Source: Nepenthes gracilis | Lineage: Eukaryota > Streptophyta > Magnoliopsida > Caryophyllales > Nepenthaceae | DNA length: 64,000 bases | Assembly (NCBI GenBank): GCA_033239525.1 | Contig: BSYO01000002.1 | Span: 15,348,626-15,412,625 of the forward strand | Reading direction: 5' to 3' | Part shown: positions 34,700 to 45,168 of the stretch, in pieces | Layout of the letters: every line of letters begins with the position of its first letter | Numbering within the stretch: the first letter of the stretch is position 1 | Position numbers and translations under genes: made by a program | Notes under the pieces: model-generated | Told to the model about the DNA's origin: nothing | The model's database searches: none | What the model saw: only the letters and a program-made list of their open reading frames with translations

Positions 34700-35830
34700 A
34701 AAAGTACTCCGTCCGTTTAAGGAAAAGAACTCCGTCCTTTTTGATGAAAAAGTACTCTAAAAGAACTCTGGCCTTAAAATGAACTCCCACATTAATATAA
34801 AAATGAGCTCCGACTTTGCATAAGAAAATGAGCTCCGTCCCTTAATGTAAAGGGAACTCCGGCCTCAATGTAAAATGAACTCCGTCTTTGTATTGAAAAT
34901 GAACTCCGGCTCTTTTAAAAAGAACTCCAGCCTTAAAGAGAAATGAACTCTGGCTTTTAAGTTTATGCACTCCAGAACTCCGGCTTTAAGAAGAAAACGA
35001 GCTCTGTCCTTTGAGAAAATGAGCTTCGTCCTTCGAGAAAATGAACACCGTCCCCTTGAGAAATAAGCACTCCGTCCGAAAAGAGCTTCGCCCGAAAAGC
35101 ACTCCGGCTTTTTGACTCCGGCCTTGTATTAAGACGATGGACTCCGTCCCTTGAGGAAAATGAACTCCGGCTTTATACTAAAAAACGAACTCCGGCCTCG
35201 ATCTAAAATAAACTACGGCTTTGTATTGAAAATGAACTCCGACTTCTGAGAAAAAGAACTCCGTCCTTTTGTTGGAAAAAGAACTCCGGCCTTAATAAGA
35301 AAATGAGCTCCGGCCTTAATGTAAAAAGAACTCCGTCCTAAAAATAAACTATGGCTTTGTATAAGAAAATGAGCTCCGGCCTTAATGTGAAATGTACTCC
35401 GGCTTTAATGAACTCCGTCTTTTAAATGAACTCCGCCCTTTAAGAGAAATGAACTCTGGCTTTAAAATGAACTCCGACCTTTATAAAAGAAAGAACTCCG
35501 GCCTTAAGAATAAAACGAACTCCGGTTTTAAAGGAATTTCACTTCCGGCTTTTAAGGAAAGGCATTTCGTTCAAAAAGAGCTCCGTCCTTTTAAAAGTAC
35601 ACCGTCCAAAAAGAGCTCCGGCCTTTTGAAAATACTCCATCCAAAAAGAGCTCCGTCCTTTTTAAAAGTACTCCGTCCAAGCTTTCTGAAGTCCGGCATT
35701 TTGAAGAAAAAGAACTTCGGCTTTTCTTGAACTCCGGCTTTTGTTAAAAGAGAACTCCGGCTTGTGTTGAAAATGAATTCCAACTCCGAACTGAAAATGA
35801 ACTCCGGTTTTACTGAAAATGGCTTTTAAG
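34700..35830 (+). repeat. GAACTCCGG minisatellite in LTR B
   Basis: More than 40 irregular units of the form AAAATGAACTCCGGCTTT, with GCC, GTC and GCT variants after CCG, span 1.1 kb. It is the largest array of this repeat in the window and explains most of LTR B's extra length. Confidence 0.9.
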
Positions 35831-35970
35831 AGGAAGTATTTCTGCTTATGTTATTTTGGGACTGAAAATGGCTTTTAAGAAGGAAGTATTTCTGCTTATG
35901 TTATTTTGGGACCCGAGACTGACTACAGTCCAGGTAAGTTCTTGGGTGAAGCCTTAGAACATACGGTGGT

Positions 35971-36408
35971 AATCGAGGATAGCTCTGTCGATGGAGTGAT
36001 TCATGGTCCAGCCCTGTCCTCAAGGGCGTTAAGCCAGGAGGAACATAGGCCGACCTTCGGGTGGCACACAGTACAGATATCCCTCGATATAGGATATATA
36101 TGACATGATAGGCCGACCTTCGGGTGGCACTCTGTTCTGATCCCTCGAGATGGGATACTTCTGTTACCGGCCTGCCTTCGGGAGGCACTCTGTACTGATC
36201 CCTCAGGATGGGATACTTCTGTTACGAGGATAACTCTGTCCATGGAGTTATTGGTGGTCCGCCCTGCCCTCGGGGCGTTACGAACAGGAGGGATACCGTT
36301 ACCGGCCTACCTTCGGGTGGCATACCGTACCGATCCCGTGAGATGGGATACCCACATGACAGTTACCGGCCTTAGATTGTGTGGAGTGAACACAATCTAT
36401 CCTCGATT
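35971..36408 (+). other. Long-range inverted arms in LTR B
   Basis: AATCGAGGATAG (35971-35982) is perfectly complementary to CTATCCTCGATT (36397-36408). The same pair, 11 bp, occurs in LTR C and E2's right LTR with shorter loops. Confidence 0.75.
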
Positions 36409-37400
36409 ATTCGCCCCCTCAGCTAGTAGGGAATACTGGCAGGGTATGTACCAATACGATATGAAGTATCGTTTACTGTTTTACTGACATGTTATGTTAC
36501 CATACCGATTACCGAATATGAAGTATCGATTATCGAATATGAAATCTTTTATACTGGAGTATGATATGTACTTTTTTTCTCGTTTATCGTCCGACACGAT
36601 ATATTATGTTATCATTTACCGTTTCTTTGTACCGATTATCGTTTTCTGAAGTATAGTACTGTCAAGGTATGTTTTCTCTATTTTTCTTGGACTGCATTCT
36701 GATTAACCGTTCTGTTTATGCACAGTTACATGACCGTTCTGCATCGTCGTTTTACTACTCATGTGCATGTACCTTGCTGGGCCCCGGCTCACTGTTTTAT
36801 GTTTTTCCCCTACAGATGAAACTTTAGAGCTTGTACCTGACAAGTTGGAGTGATTAGAGCTTGTCTGGAAGATTATTAAAGACCTTGGAAGCTTATTTTG
36901 GAGAAATATTATTGTAATGACTTGATAGACTTCTATGGTTAAACATTTTTGGTTATGTACTTGGAAATGAATATTTTAGAATGAATATGAATGCTTCCAC
37001 TAATATTAGAATAACTTCCGCTATACTTATTATGGTTAAAAGTATATGGGTCCTAGATGGCATTTGAGATCCTGTGTTACACCTAATTGGTTTAGTTTGG
37101 GTTTTCAATTGTGTTATGAATGACGGAATAAAAAAAAAAAAAAAATCCATTCCGTCACATTTTCATGATTTCTTTTTGGATGAATGAAATTAATAATTCT
37201 AATATGCATCTCAGGTTTGAAATTAAAATTGGAAGGCCAGCTCATATAGTTCAGCCTCAAGAAATCCTGTGTTTAAATGAAAGGTTTATTCATATGAAAG
37301 AAAAAAAAATTTTATGTCCACATAATTAATATTTATTTATTAAATATTTTTTTAAGGCTTGACGGCGGCTTTATGCGTGGAATAAGGCCTGTCCGTCACA

Positions 37401-37921
37401 TCCCGAAGCTCGAGCGCTCATTGGGCACAGGTCAGGCGCACGTCAAGTATGCATCGAGCATGCAGCAAGTCTACTTCGTGTTTTTGCCATCCGAGATCCA
37501 TTTTAACCCTTTTAACCCAATTTTTCACATCCTTGGATCTTAATTTTGATTATATAACCTTAATAGGCCATGATTATAATAATTTAAAGCCCAAAATCTT
37601 ATTTACAAATCAACATTTCTTGGTTTACAACTTCTGTTCCAGATTTACCAATTCTGAAACTTTGGGCTTTTCAATCTGATTCCTCCCATACCTTTTGACC
37701 ACAACTCACCTATCAAAAATTAATTACCTTCCAATTACCATGTTTTAGAATTTTAAAATCTCACCACTCATATGAACCATATCTTGGAAACTGATACCTT
37801 ATAGGGCCTAACTTCCTCTTTCTATTTTCGAGCTCAATTTTTCACATTCTAAACATAATCCTTAATCATTATTAATTCAATTTCACCCTAATTATTGTAT
37901 TGCGGAACTTGGGTTGTCACA
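37401..37921 (-). repeat. E3 5' LTR, right part
   Basis: Continues the U3 match to 28619-29134 (AGGTCAGGCGCACGTCAAG, GTTTTTGCCATCCGA) and ends GGTTGTCACA at 37921, exactly like the left copy. It abuts E4's truncated LTR. Confidence 0.85.
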
Positions 37922-38395
37922 AGTTGACATAGGCAGCTTGAATTAGCCAAATTAAAGGCCAATCAAACAACAACACAAGGCAACATCCCAAAGAACCAAT
38001 TCAACAAAAATTAAGAGATGAATCAGCAAAATTCTGAGCCAAATTTAGGACACTAATCTGAATTTTGGAGGAAAATTATGGTATGCACCAAGCAGCTCAT
38101 CCACTAAGGGATGACTCAATAAAATTTGCCTCCAAATTATATAGGGCCACGTGAGAGTAGGAGGAAAGGGAAAATGAGATGGAGAAGAGAAGGAAGAACC
38201 GAAAGGCCAAAAGGAAGTAAGGGAATTCAGTACCCCACAATTGCACAGTTGAATTTTGGGCAAGTACACCATATGCTTTTCCTTCATTTGTTAATCCTTG
38301 CTGATTGTCTTCAAGTATTATTAATCAAATACTTAATTTACTTACTCTACTACATTGTTATTACTATATCATCACTTCATAACAGGTAAAAATCA

Positions 38396-40072
38396 GTTTT
38401 GAGATGGATAAGTAGGCTGCAAAACCGGTTAAGGCATCATATGCTAAATTTGATTTTCAACATCTATTAAACCAGTTACTGAAAATATGTTGAACTGGCC
38501 ACTAAACCGGGTAAACTGGTAGTCAGACCAACCAGAGCATCATGTGATGATGCTAAATTTTCAACCTATAGAAAATTAGTTGAATCAGTCACTGAATCAG
38601 TCACTAAATTAGCAGCTAAACCAGCCAAAGCATTAGGTGTTGAGGCTGAATTTTTAGCTTGAAGAAAACATGTGGAACTGGCCATAGAACCGGCAGCCAA
38701 ACCAATTGGAGCACCATGTGATGGTGCTAAATTTTCAACTTGTAGAAAACTAGTTGAACCGGCCACTGAATTAGCCACTAAACTCGCAGCTAAACCAACT
38801 AAAGCATCATGTGTTGATGCTAAATTTTTAGCCTAAAGAAAATAAGTTGAATCGACCACTAAACCGACTGAACTGCCAGCCAAACCGACCGGAGAAACAT
38901 GTGATGATGTTAAATTTTCAACCTGTAGAAATAAGCTAGAACAGGCCACTAAATTAGCTGAAGCATCAATGCTGATGCTGAAATCTTCAGCTGAAATCTT
39001 CAGCCTATGAAAAATATATTGAACCGGCCTCAAATCGGCAGCAAACCGGCCGAAGCATCATGTATTGATGCTAAATTTTCATTATGTAGAAAGTAGGTCA
39101 AACCAGCCACTGAACCGATAGTCGAACTAGCTAAATGCACTATGTGCTTGTCCTGATTTTTCAGTATTTGTAAAATTAGTTTTGAGGCTATTAAACCAGC
39201 TAATGTGTCTGAATTTTTAGCATATAAAAGTTAGTATTTGGAGGCTACTAAATCTACTAAGTTCACCAAGTGTTGGCTCTAATTTTCCATATATGTAAAA
39301 TGAATTTGAGACTACCAAATCAACTAAAGTGGTTGCCGAACCAGCAACCAAACTGGCTGTGCATCGTATGTTGGTGCATCTGAATTTTCAGCATATGTAC
39401 ATATTGTAAGACTTTGCTGTTTTGCTGCATTTTTTGCATTCAGAATACTAAATTTTACCTTCTATATTTAGGAAATTTTAAGTGGAAGCCTACACAATAT
39501 TAAGAAATATGGTTATTTTCTCCTGGAGTTTAGAAAATTAAGAATAAGTACCAAGAATAAGTGTAGAGTTTTCACAAGGAGTTTTATAAAGGAGTTAAGA
39601 AATTGGATCAATGATTTATTCAGAGGATAATATTTTTTGACATGCCTTAGGATATTACAGTAAAAATTGAGGAATTAACCCTAGCACTGCGGGGGAAAGA
39701 AAGTGGCTTTTGGCTCCGTCAACTGGGTATAAAGGTATATACCACCCACCTTGGGGTATAAAAGGAGGGAAGGCCTTAGAATTTGTGGATTGAACACAAT
39801 CGTTTTCTTCGATTGTTCACTTCGTTAATTGGTAAGACCTATTAGCCCTGATCCCTCAAGCTATGGATGTTTTGACAGTAAAATAGTAAAAGGACAAGAT
39901 AATAAAAATTCAATGCATCATGAAAATCATTTCCATTCATATTTATGTATGCATTATTTATTTCTTCTATTCCTTCCGATGGTTTATTTTCAGTATAAAT
40001 GTGTAAGTCATTGTATATATTGTATCTTACTCAGCATTTGACTCACTCTCTTACTATTTTACTACCCTACAG
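38396..40072 (+). other. Candidate leader intron in E4 5' LTR
   Basis: CAG|GTAAAAATC opens and TTACTATTTTACTACCCTACAG closes 1677 bp, with GACTCAC about 30 bases before the acceptor. The 3' LTR has TAG|GTAAAAAT at 46024 and TCGTAG ending at 47696. Confidence 0.42.
38400..39140 (+). repeat. Hairpin minisatellite in E4 5' LTR
   Basis: Units of about 85-95 bp each pair an ACCGGCCACTGAACCGG-like part with a hairpin GCATCA-TGTGA-TGATGC (38537, 38804, 39055) and a CTGAATTTTCAGCCTGTAGA-like tail. At 38711 both stem arms change together (GCACCA with TGGTGC). On the minus strand the repeat stays open over 66-70 codons, giving FLQVENLAPSHGAPIGLAAG-like repeats. Confidence 0.85.
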
Positions 40073-40524
40073 ATATCTCGCAGGAGCTGCTGCTTGGCGA
40101 ATAGGAGTGAAAAATGAATTCTTAGTTTTGCTTTACATTTAGATAATGTACTCTAGATATTTAGAATTTGATGTACTTAGTTTAATTTAAGTTAAGATAT
40201 GTATATTATAATATTGTAAAATTTTATCAGTAAGTCACGATGTGTTATATTTTTGGTGGCGTTAGTTTAAAATTGCTTCCGCAAATTATAATAAGTATTA
40301 TGTATGCTTCCGCAAGTTAATGTTTGATTGAATTTTGGTTTTAGCAGCCATCTTTCCTTAATAAGAGCAGACATCATATTCCTATAGTATAATGTTGGTA
40401 CCATTGATGGTATGACAAATATATGGATCCTGTGTATGATTATGTATACATTTATGTATATTTATCACATCATATAATGATAATAATGGTTTATGATAAA
40501 AATAAGGATGTGGAACGCCACAGG

Positions 40525-40535
40525 TGGTGTCAGAG
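40525..40535 (+). other. E4 primer-binding site (tRNA-iMet)
   Basis: TGGTGTCAGAG differs from the initiator-Met PBS by one base (A to G) and lies two bases after the LTR end. Confidence 0.88.
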
Positions 40536-40721
40536 AATATTAAGGAGATGCCTTAAGTTGATCAATCATGATGCGGAAGCTTAGGATTATTTTAGATTAG
40601 TTTAAGTTGTAATTGTTAGATATAGTATGTTTTTGCTATTGATCCCTGGTTTAGACCTCAGATTAAATTTAATGTGAGGCGCTAACCTATATGTTAACAT
40701 TTGATTAATAGGAACCATAAA

Positions 40722-41690
40722 ATGGCAAGTTGAAGAAGAAATACCTAATCCGGTGCCAGCACTCAACCTAACAGAGAAGCAGAATATCTAAATCTACTAG
40801 GATGGATGATCAATGTGATGGAGTCCTTTGCACCACGTAACTTGGTACCAACCCTAGCCCCAGCAAATCTAGGAACATCAGCCTATGATCAGTTTACTAA
40901 TGAATGGGTGCTTGAGTTTATGGGAGATCTAGATCCGACAAAGGCAAATATATGTATCCGGAGGCTCAAAAGAGTTTTAACTGTTATTCACTGTCCCGAG
41001 GAGGATAAGCTAACCTTTACTTCCTATAGACTTAAAGGAGAAGCAGATCATTGGTGGGAAAAGTAGAAGAGAGTTATGGGAGTACTTGAACATGAAATTT
41101 CTTGGGAAATCTTCGAGGATACATCTATGGAGAAATATTTTTCCATGAGACTTCAGGATCAAAAAAGGAAGAATTTGGGAGACTCAGGCAAGGAAACCGA
41201 TCAGTAGCGGAGTACGATACAAAGTTTACCGAATTATCCTGCTATTCTCCTTACCTTGTTGATGATGAAGTTAGAAAGGCCAGCAAGTTTCAATAAGGTT
41301 TGAGGGATGAAATCAGAAAGTAGTTGGTGACTCTAAAGCTACAAACTTATGGAGATATGATAGACTGAGAACTTTTATTCGAGGAGCTAAAAAAGGGGGA
41401 GTTTTTCAAGAAGATGACATCCAATCAAGGACGCCCAAGTATAGGATTGAACTTAGGAATAGGAGGAACCATTATGAAAGCCAAAGTGGCAGATAAAGGA
41501 AAGAGCGGCACTATAGTTCAACCAGTACCACGCCTACAAGCAACAAGACCCACATGCTCTAAGTGTGGGAAACAACATCCGAGGAAGCCTTGTCATAATT
41601 TGACGAGAGCTTGTTTCAACTGTGAATAATTGGGCCACTTGATCAAGAATTGTCCCTTTTCACAGTCGGAGATAAAGAAGCTTACTGTCC
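40722..41690 (+). pseudogene. E4 gag (broken)
   Basis: ATG at 40722 is followed by a stop at codon 4. REAEYLNLLG follows in frame with the 86-codon frame beginning 40806, which has AYDQFTNEWVLEFMGDLDP, FTSYRLKGEADHWWEK and then a stop. 41102-41296 gives FGRLRQGNRSVAEYDTKFTE. A cysteine segment TCSKCGKQHPRKPC is near 41560. The knuckle at 41612-41653 reads CFNCE-stop-LGHLIKNC; the stop TAA probably arose from CAA. Several frameshifts are present. Confidence 0.9.
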
Positions 41691-42104
41691 AGGGCAAGGC
41701 TTTTGCAGTTACTATCCAGGAGGTAGAAGCATTGCTAAGAGTTGTGGAACGTACTCTATTTATTTGCAATGTTCCAGCTCATGTGTTGTTTAACTCAGGT
41801 GCTACGTATTCATTTGTTTCTCCTAAATTTGTGTGTCATCTAAAATCACCCCCCGAGGATTTTAGATTTCTCCTTGGTAGTTTCAACACCTATGGGTGCA
41901 TCTATGATTATGGATATAATATACCTGAGATGTTCGATTCGGGTGAATGGGCTACAGTTGACTGTAGATTTAATTTTGCTAGATATGGACGATTTCAATG
42001 TAATTTTGGGTATGAATTGGTTGGCAAATTACAATGCCATTGTAGATTGTTTTCATAAACAAATTCACTTCGCTATCCCGAGATGTGAGGCATTCCATAT
42101 TTAA
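41691..42104 (+). pseudogene. E4 aspartic protease (broken)
   Basis: FNSGATYSFVSPKF near 41788-41830 shows the active-site Asp replaced by Asn (NSG for DSG). A frameshift near 41870 moves the rest to a second frame (41874-42104: GASMIMDIIYLRCSIRVNG, DDFNVILGMNWLANYNAIVD). Catalysis would be lost. Confidence 0.87.
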
Positions 42105-43560
42105 TGAGTAAGACGAAAGGAGATGCCTTGTCTAATTTTGGCACTTCATGCCCAACACTTGATTAAAAGTGAATGTCAAGCATATTTAGGCTAGCATGAT
42201 TAGGGGTCACAATATGTTGGCAAAAGATATTCTGGTGGTGTGTGAATTTAAAAATGTGTTTTTGGAGGAATTGCCTAGATTGCCACCACACTAAGAAATC
42301 AAGTTTGAAATTTAGATTGTATCGGAATCAAGCCCCATTTTGAAGACACCGTATAGAATGGCGTCTGCAGAACTGAAGGAGCTAAAGTAGCAGTTGCAAG
42401 AATTGCTAGAGAAGAGCTTTATTGGACCAAGTGTGTCTCCTTAGGGCACACCGATATTATTTGTGAAGAAGGATGGAACCTTGCAACTATGCATTGATGA
42501 TCGTGAATTAAATAAGATCACGATCAAGAATAAATATCCATTGCCGCGTATCGACGATCTATTTGACAAACTGCAAGCGACTCGAGTATTTTCAAATATT
42601 GATCTCCGTTCAGGATATCAACAATTAAAGATTAAGCAGGAAGATGTGTCAAAGATAACTTTCCAAATAAGGTACAACCATTACAAATTTCTGGTTATGC
42701 CATTCAAATTGACTAATACTCCTATAACCTTCGTGGATTCAATGAACTGGGAATTTTGGCCATATCTAACCAAGTTTGTGGTGATATTTTTTGATGATAT
42801 CCTAATTTATTCCAAAAGTTATGAGGAGCATGAGATGAATCTAAGAATTATGCTCCAGTCTCTTTGGGAAAAGAAATTATATGCCAAACTGAAGAAATGT
42901 GAATTTTGGCACGAAGATGTGATATTCTTAGGTCATGTTCTTTTTAATGGAGGCATTTCAGTTGACCGGAAGAAGATCAAAACTGTTACCAGTTGGAGGT
43001 GACCTACAACGGTGATAGAAGTCCAGAGTTTCTTAGGTATGGCGGGTTATTACCGTAGGTTTGTGGAGAATTTCTCTAGAATCGCCATGCCTCTCACTCA
43101 ATTGACAAAGAAGGAAGCCAAATTTGAGTGGATAGATAAATGTGAGCAGAGCTTTCAAGAACTAAAGAATCCGCTAACGTCTGCTCCAATTTTGTCAATT
43201 CAAGAAGGAATAGGTAGATTTGTAATTTATTGCGGTGCTTCCAAGATTGGGTTAGGCTATATTCTAATGTAGCATGGGAAAGTCATTGCCTATGGGTCAA
43301 AATAGTTAAAAGTTTACAAGAAGAATTATCCGACAAGTGATTTGAAATTGGCAGCAACAGTTTTCGCATTGAAGATTTGGAGATACTATTTGTGTGGTGA
43401 GAAGTTCCTGGCATATTCACACCATAAGAGTTTATACTTATTCTCACAAAAAGATCTGAATATGAGGTAGAGCTGATGGATAGATTTCCTGAAGGACTAC
43501 GATTGTAAAATTTAGTATCAATTGGGGAAGGCCAATGTAGTGATTGATGTTTTGAGTCAT
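42105..43560 (+). pseudogene. E4 reverse transcriptase and RNase H (broken)
   Basis: RT N-terminal residues run from about 42360 (ASAELKELK, stop). The 179-codon frame 42463-43002 holds [32 protein letters not shown] with the first catalytic Asp, [12 protein letters not shown] with the paired Asp, and [14 protein letters not shown]. After a stop, 43012-43272 gives [17 protein letters not shown] and the RNase H start IYCGASKIGLG, where the catalytic Asp is Gly. RNase H continues with stops to DFLKDYDC near 43500. Confidence 0.92.
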
Positions 43561-45113
43561 CAGACGTGTTTTATGATAAAGTTAGAGATTAAAGAGACGG
43601 AGATGCTTGAAAACATGAGACAATGTAACATTCGGAGATACACTCAAGGTAACTGGATGATCTTATCGTACCTTCAAATCCAACCGGAGATATTAAAGAA
43701 AATCAAGGATGGCCAAATAAAGGATCCGTTTTTAGAGGATATTACAGGAGACTTGACTTAGGACTCCAGGGTTTATTTTAATATTTGTGCCAATAGAGTC
43801 TTGAGATTCTGAGAAAGACTATGCGTATCGGATGATAAGGGATTGAAGGAGGAGATCATGAAAGTGGCCCATCGTTCTAGATACACCATTCATTTGAGAA
43901 TCAATAAAATATACCAAGATATGAAAAAATTATTTTGGTGAGAAAATATGAAGAGAGAGATAGTTACCTATGTGGGAAGATGTTTAGTTTCCCAATAGCT
44001 AAAAGCAGAGCGAAAAAAGCCATCCGGTTTGTTACGGCCATTCCCTATTTTGAGTTGGAAATGCGAAGACATAACGATAGATTTTATGATAGGATTGTTG
44101 AGAACATCGAAGAATCATGATGCTATTGGGTGATCATAGATTAGCTCATGAAATCAACATACTTCCTAGCCATTAGGATGATCTATCCAAAGGATCAATT
44201 AGCTCGGATTTATATTGATGAAATCATTAGATTACATGATGTGCCTGCGACTATTATATCAGATCGAGATCCATGGTTTGTTTCAAATTTTAGGAAAGCC
44301 TACACTGTAAATTGGTGACAAAACGAAAATTTAGCACTACATACTATCTGCAAATAGATGGCCAATCGAAACGCACCATTTAGATTATGAAAGACCTGAT
44401 AAGAGTTTTAATGTTGAAAATGAGGGTAATTGGGATAATCACTAAACTTTGGTGGAGTTTGCCTACAATAATAGTTACCAGACGAGTATCGGAATGACAT
44501 CATTTGAAGCTTTATGTGGATGAAAATGTCGATCTCCAATCCACTAGAAGAAAACTGGTGACAGATGGATATTAGGATAGAAAATTATTCGGAAACCTTC
44601 TGAAAATATTAAATTGGTCCATGAGAATTTAAATGTGGCCCAAAGTCAACAGAAAAGCTACACTGACCGAGGGAGATCGTATCTAAAATTTGAAGTTGGT
44701 GATTATATCTTTCTGAAAGTATTACCATTAAAAGGAACATCTAGATTCGGAGTGAAAGGAAAACTAAAACCAAGGTTTATTAGTCCCTCTGAAATTCTGA
44801 AAAACGTCAAAGAAGTGGCATATTGGTTAGCATTGCCACCAAGTATGGCAGAAGTATATAATGTATTCCATGCATCAATATTTCAAAAATACGTACATGA
44901 CTCGATGCATATTATTGATTATAGGCCCTTGGTCATTAGTGAAGATTTATTAAATGTAGAGGAACCGATGTAAATTTTAGAACAAAGGAATCAGGTGCTT
45001 CGCACAAAGACCATCCCACTAGTCAAGGTTCTATGGAGGAATCACTCATACAAGGAGGCCATGTGGGAGCAAGAGGATGAAATTCGGAACAATTATCCTC
45101 ACCTATTTCCTTA
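43561..45113 (+). pseudogene. E4 integrase with chromodomain-like tail (broken)
   Basis: 43522-43761 carries the linker (YLQIQPEILKKIKDGQIKDP). The zinc finger has RYTIHLRINKIYQDMKKLFW and then CLVSQ, with the second Cys of CxxC replaced by Ser. The core is split by frameshifts between 43935 and 44560; SDRDPWFVS is visible near 44260. 44614-44973 gives the C-terminal module (KLKPRFISPSEILKNVKEVA). After a stop, the tail TKTIPLVKVLWRNHSYKEAM ends at a TAA at 45111-45113. It is the clearest chromodomain-like tail in the window. Confidence 0.9.
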
Positions 45114-45151
45114 AGGTATATGAATTCCTCCAAATTTCAAGGACGAAATTT

Positions 45152-45168
45152 TGTATGGGGAGTAGGAT
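45152..45168 (+). other. E4 polypurine tract
   Basis: TATGGGGAGTAGGAT directly precedes the LTR start TGTATGATTG. Upstream is the conserved AAGGACGAAATTTTG. Confidence 0.85.

Larger units (their letters stand above)
34386..36815 (+). other. Candidate leader intron in LTR B
   Basis: CTCAG|GCAAGTGTACC and TTTTTCCCCTACAG|ATGAAAC bound 2430 bp. About 30 bases before the acceptor is GGCTCAC, a branch-point-like motif conserved as (T)GACTCAC in other LTRs. Downstream sequence ATGAAACTTTAGAGCTTGT is also conserved in E2 and LTR C. Confidence 0.5.
33582..37159 (+). mobile_element. Solo LTR B nested in LTR A
   Basis: Starts TGTGAGATCCCAAAATC and ends CATTCCGTCACA, the reverse-orientation counterpart of the E2/LTR C family. 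Flanks TTTCC and TTTTC are a 4-of-5 duplication. At 3578 bp it is about 0.9-1.4 kb longer than its relatives because of a large minisatellite. Order: U3 with five TTGAC motifs (33945-34090), TATA at 34281, donor-like site at 34386, minisatellite (34700-35830), complementary arms, repeated GGCCGACCTTCGGGTGGCA blocks (36050-36330), acceptor ending at 36815, and a poly-A-like run (37129-37145) just before the end. Confidence 0.9.
31187..37400 (+). mobile_element. Solo LTR A, containing solo LTR B
   Basis: Starts TGTAACGGCCC and ends GTCCGTCACA. It splits E3's right LTR, which resumes at 37401. The flanks TCCCC and TCCCG are a near-match 5-bp duplication. Without LTR B it is about 2.64 kb. Plus-strand order: diverged GAAAATCGAGTCCGGCTTTT repeats (31290-31690), four units with GTTCAGTTAACCAGGAATTA (31780-31930), TATA at 32013, donor-like CAG|GCAAGAG at 32107, GAACTCCGG minisatellite (32340-32815), arm cores (33003-33010, 33156-33163) and acceptor TTTTCAG|ATGA at 33407. 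No coding sequence is present. Confidence 0.87.
37922..40522 (+). repeat. E4 5' LTR (5'-truncated)
   Basis: Aligns with 45555-48126. It has a TATA-like ATTATATAGG at 38136, a purine-rich leader, a donor-like ACAG|GTAAAAA at 38396 and a hairpin minisatellite (38400-39140). A block with TATAAAAGGAGGGAAGGCC (39758) and weak arms follow, then an acceptor TTTTACTACCCTACAG ending at 40072. It ends GGAACGCCACA three bases before the PBS. Confidence 0.9.

Noticed and set aside
37129..37145. A-run as the tail of a LINE or SINE
   Set aside because: It lies 14 bp inside the TCCGTCACA end of LTR B; T- or A-runs stand at the same place in E2, LTR C and B2.
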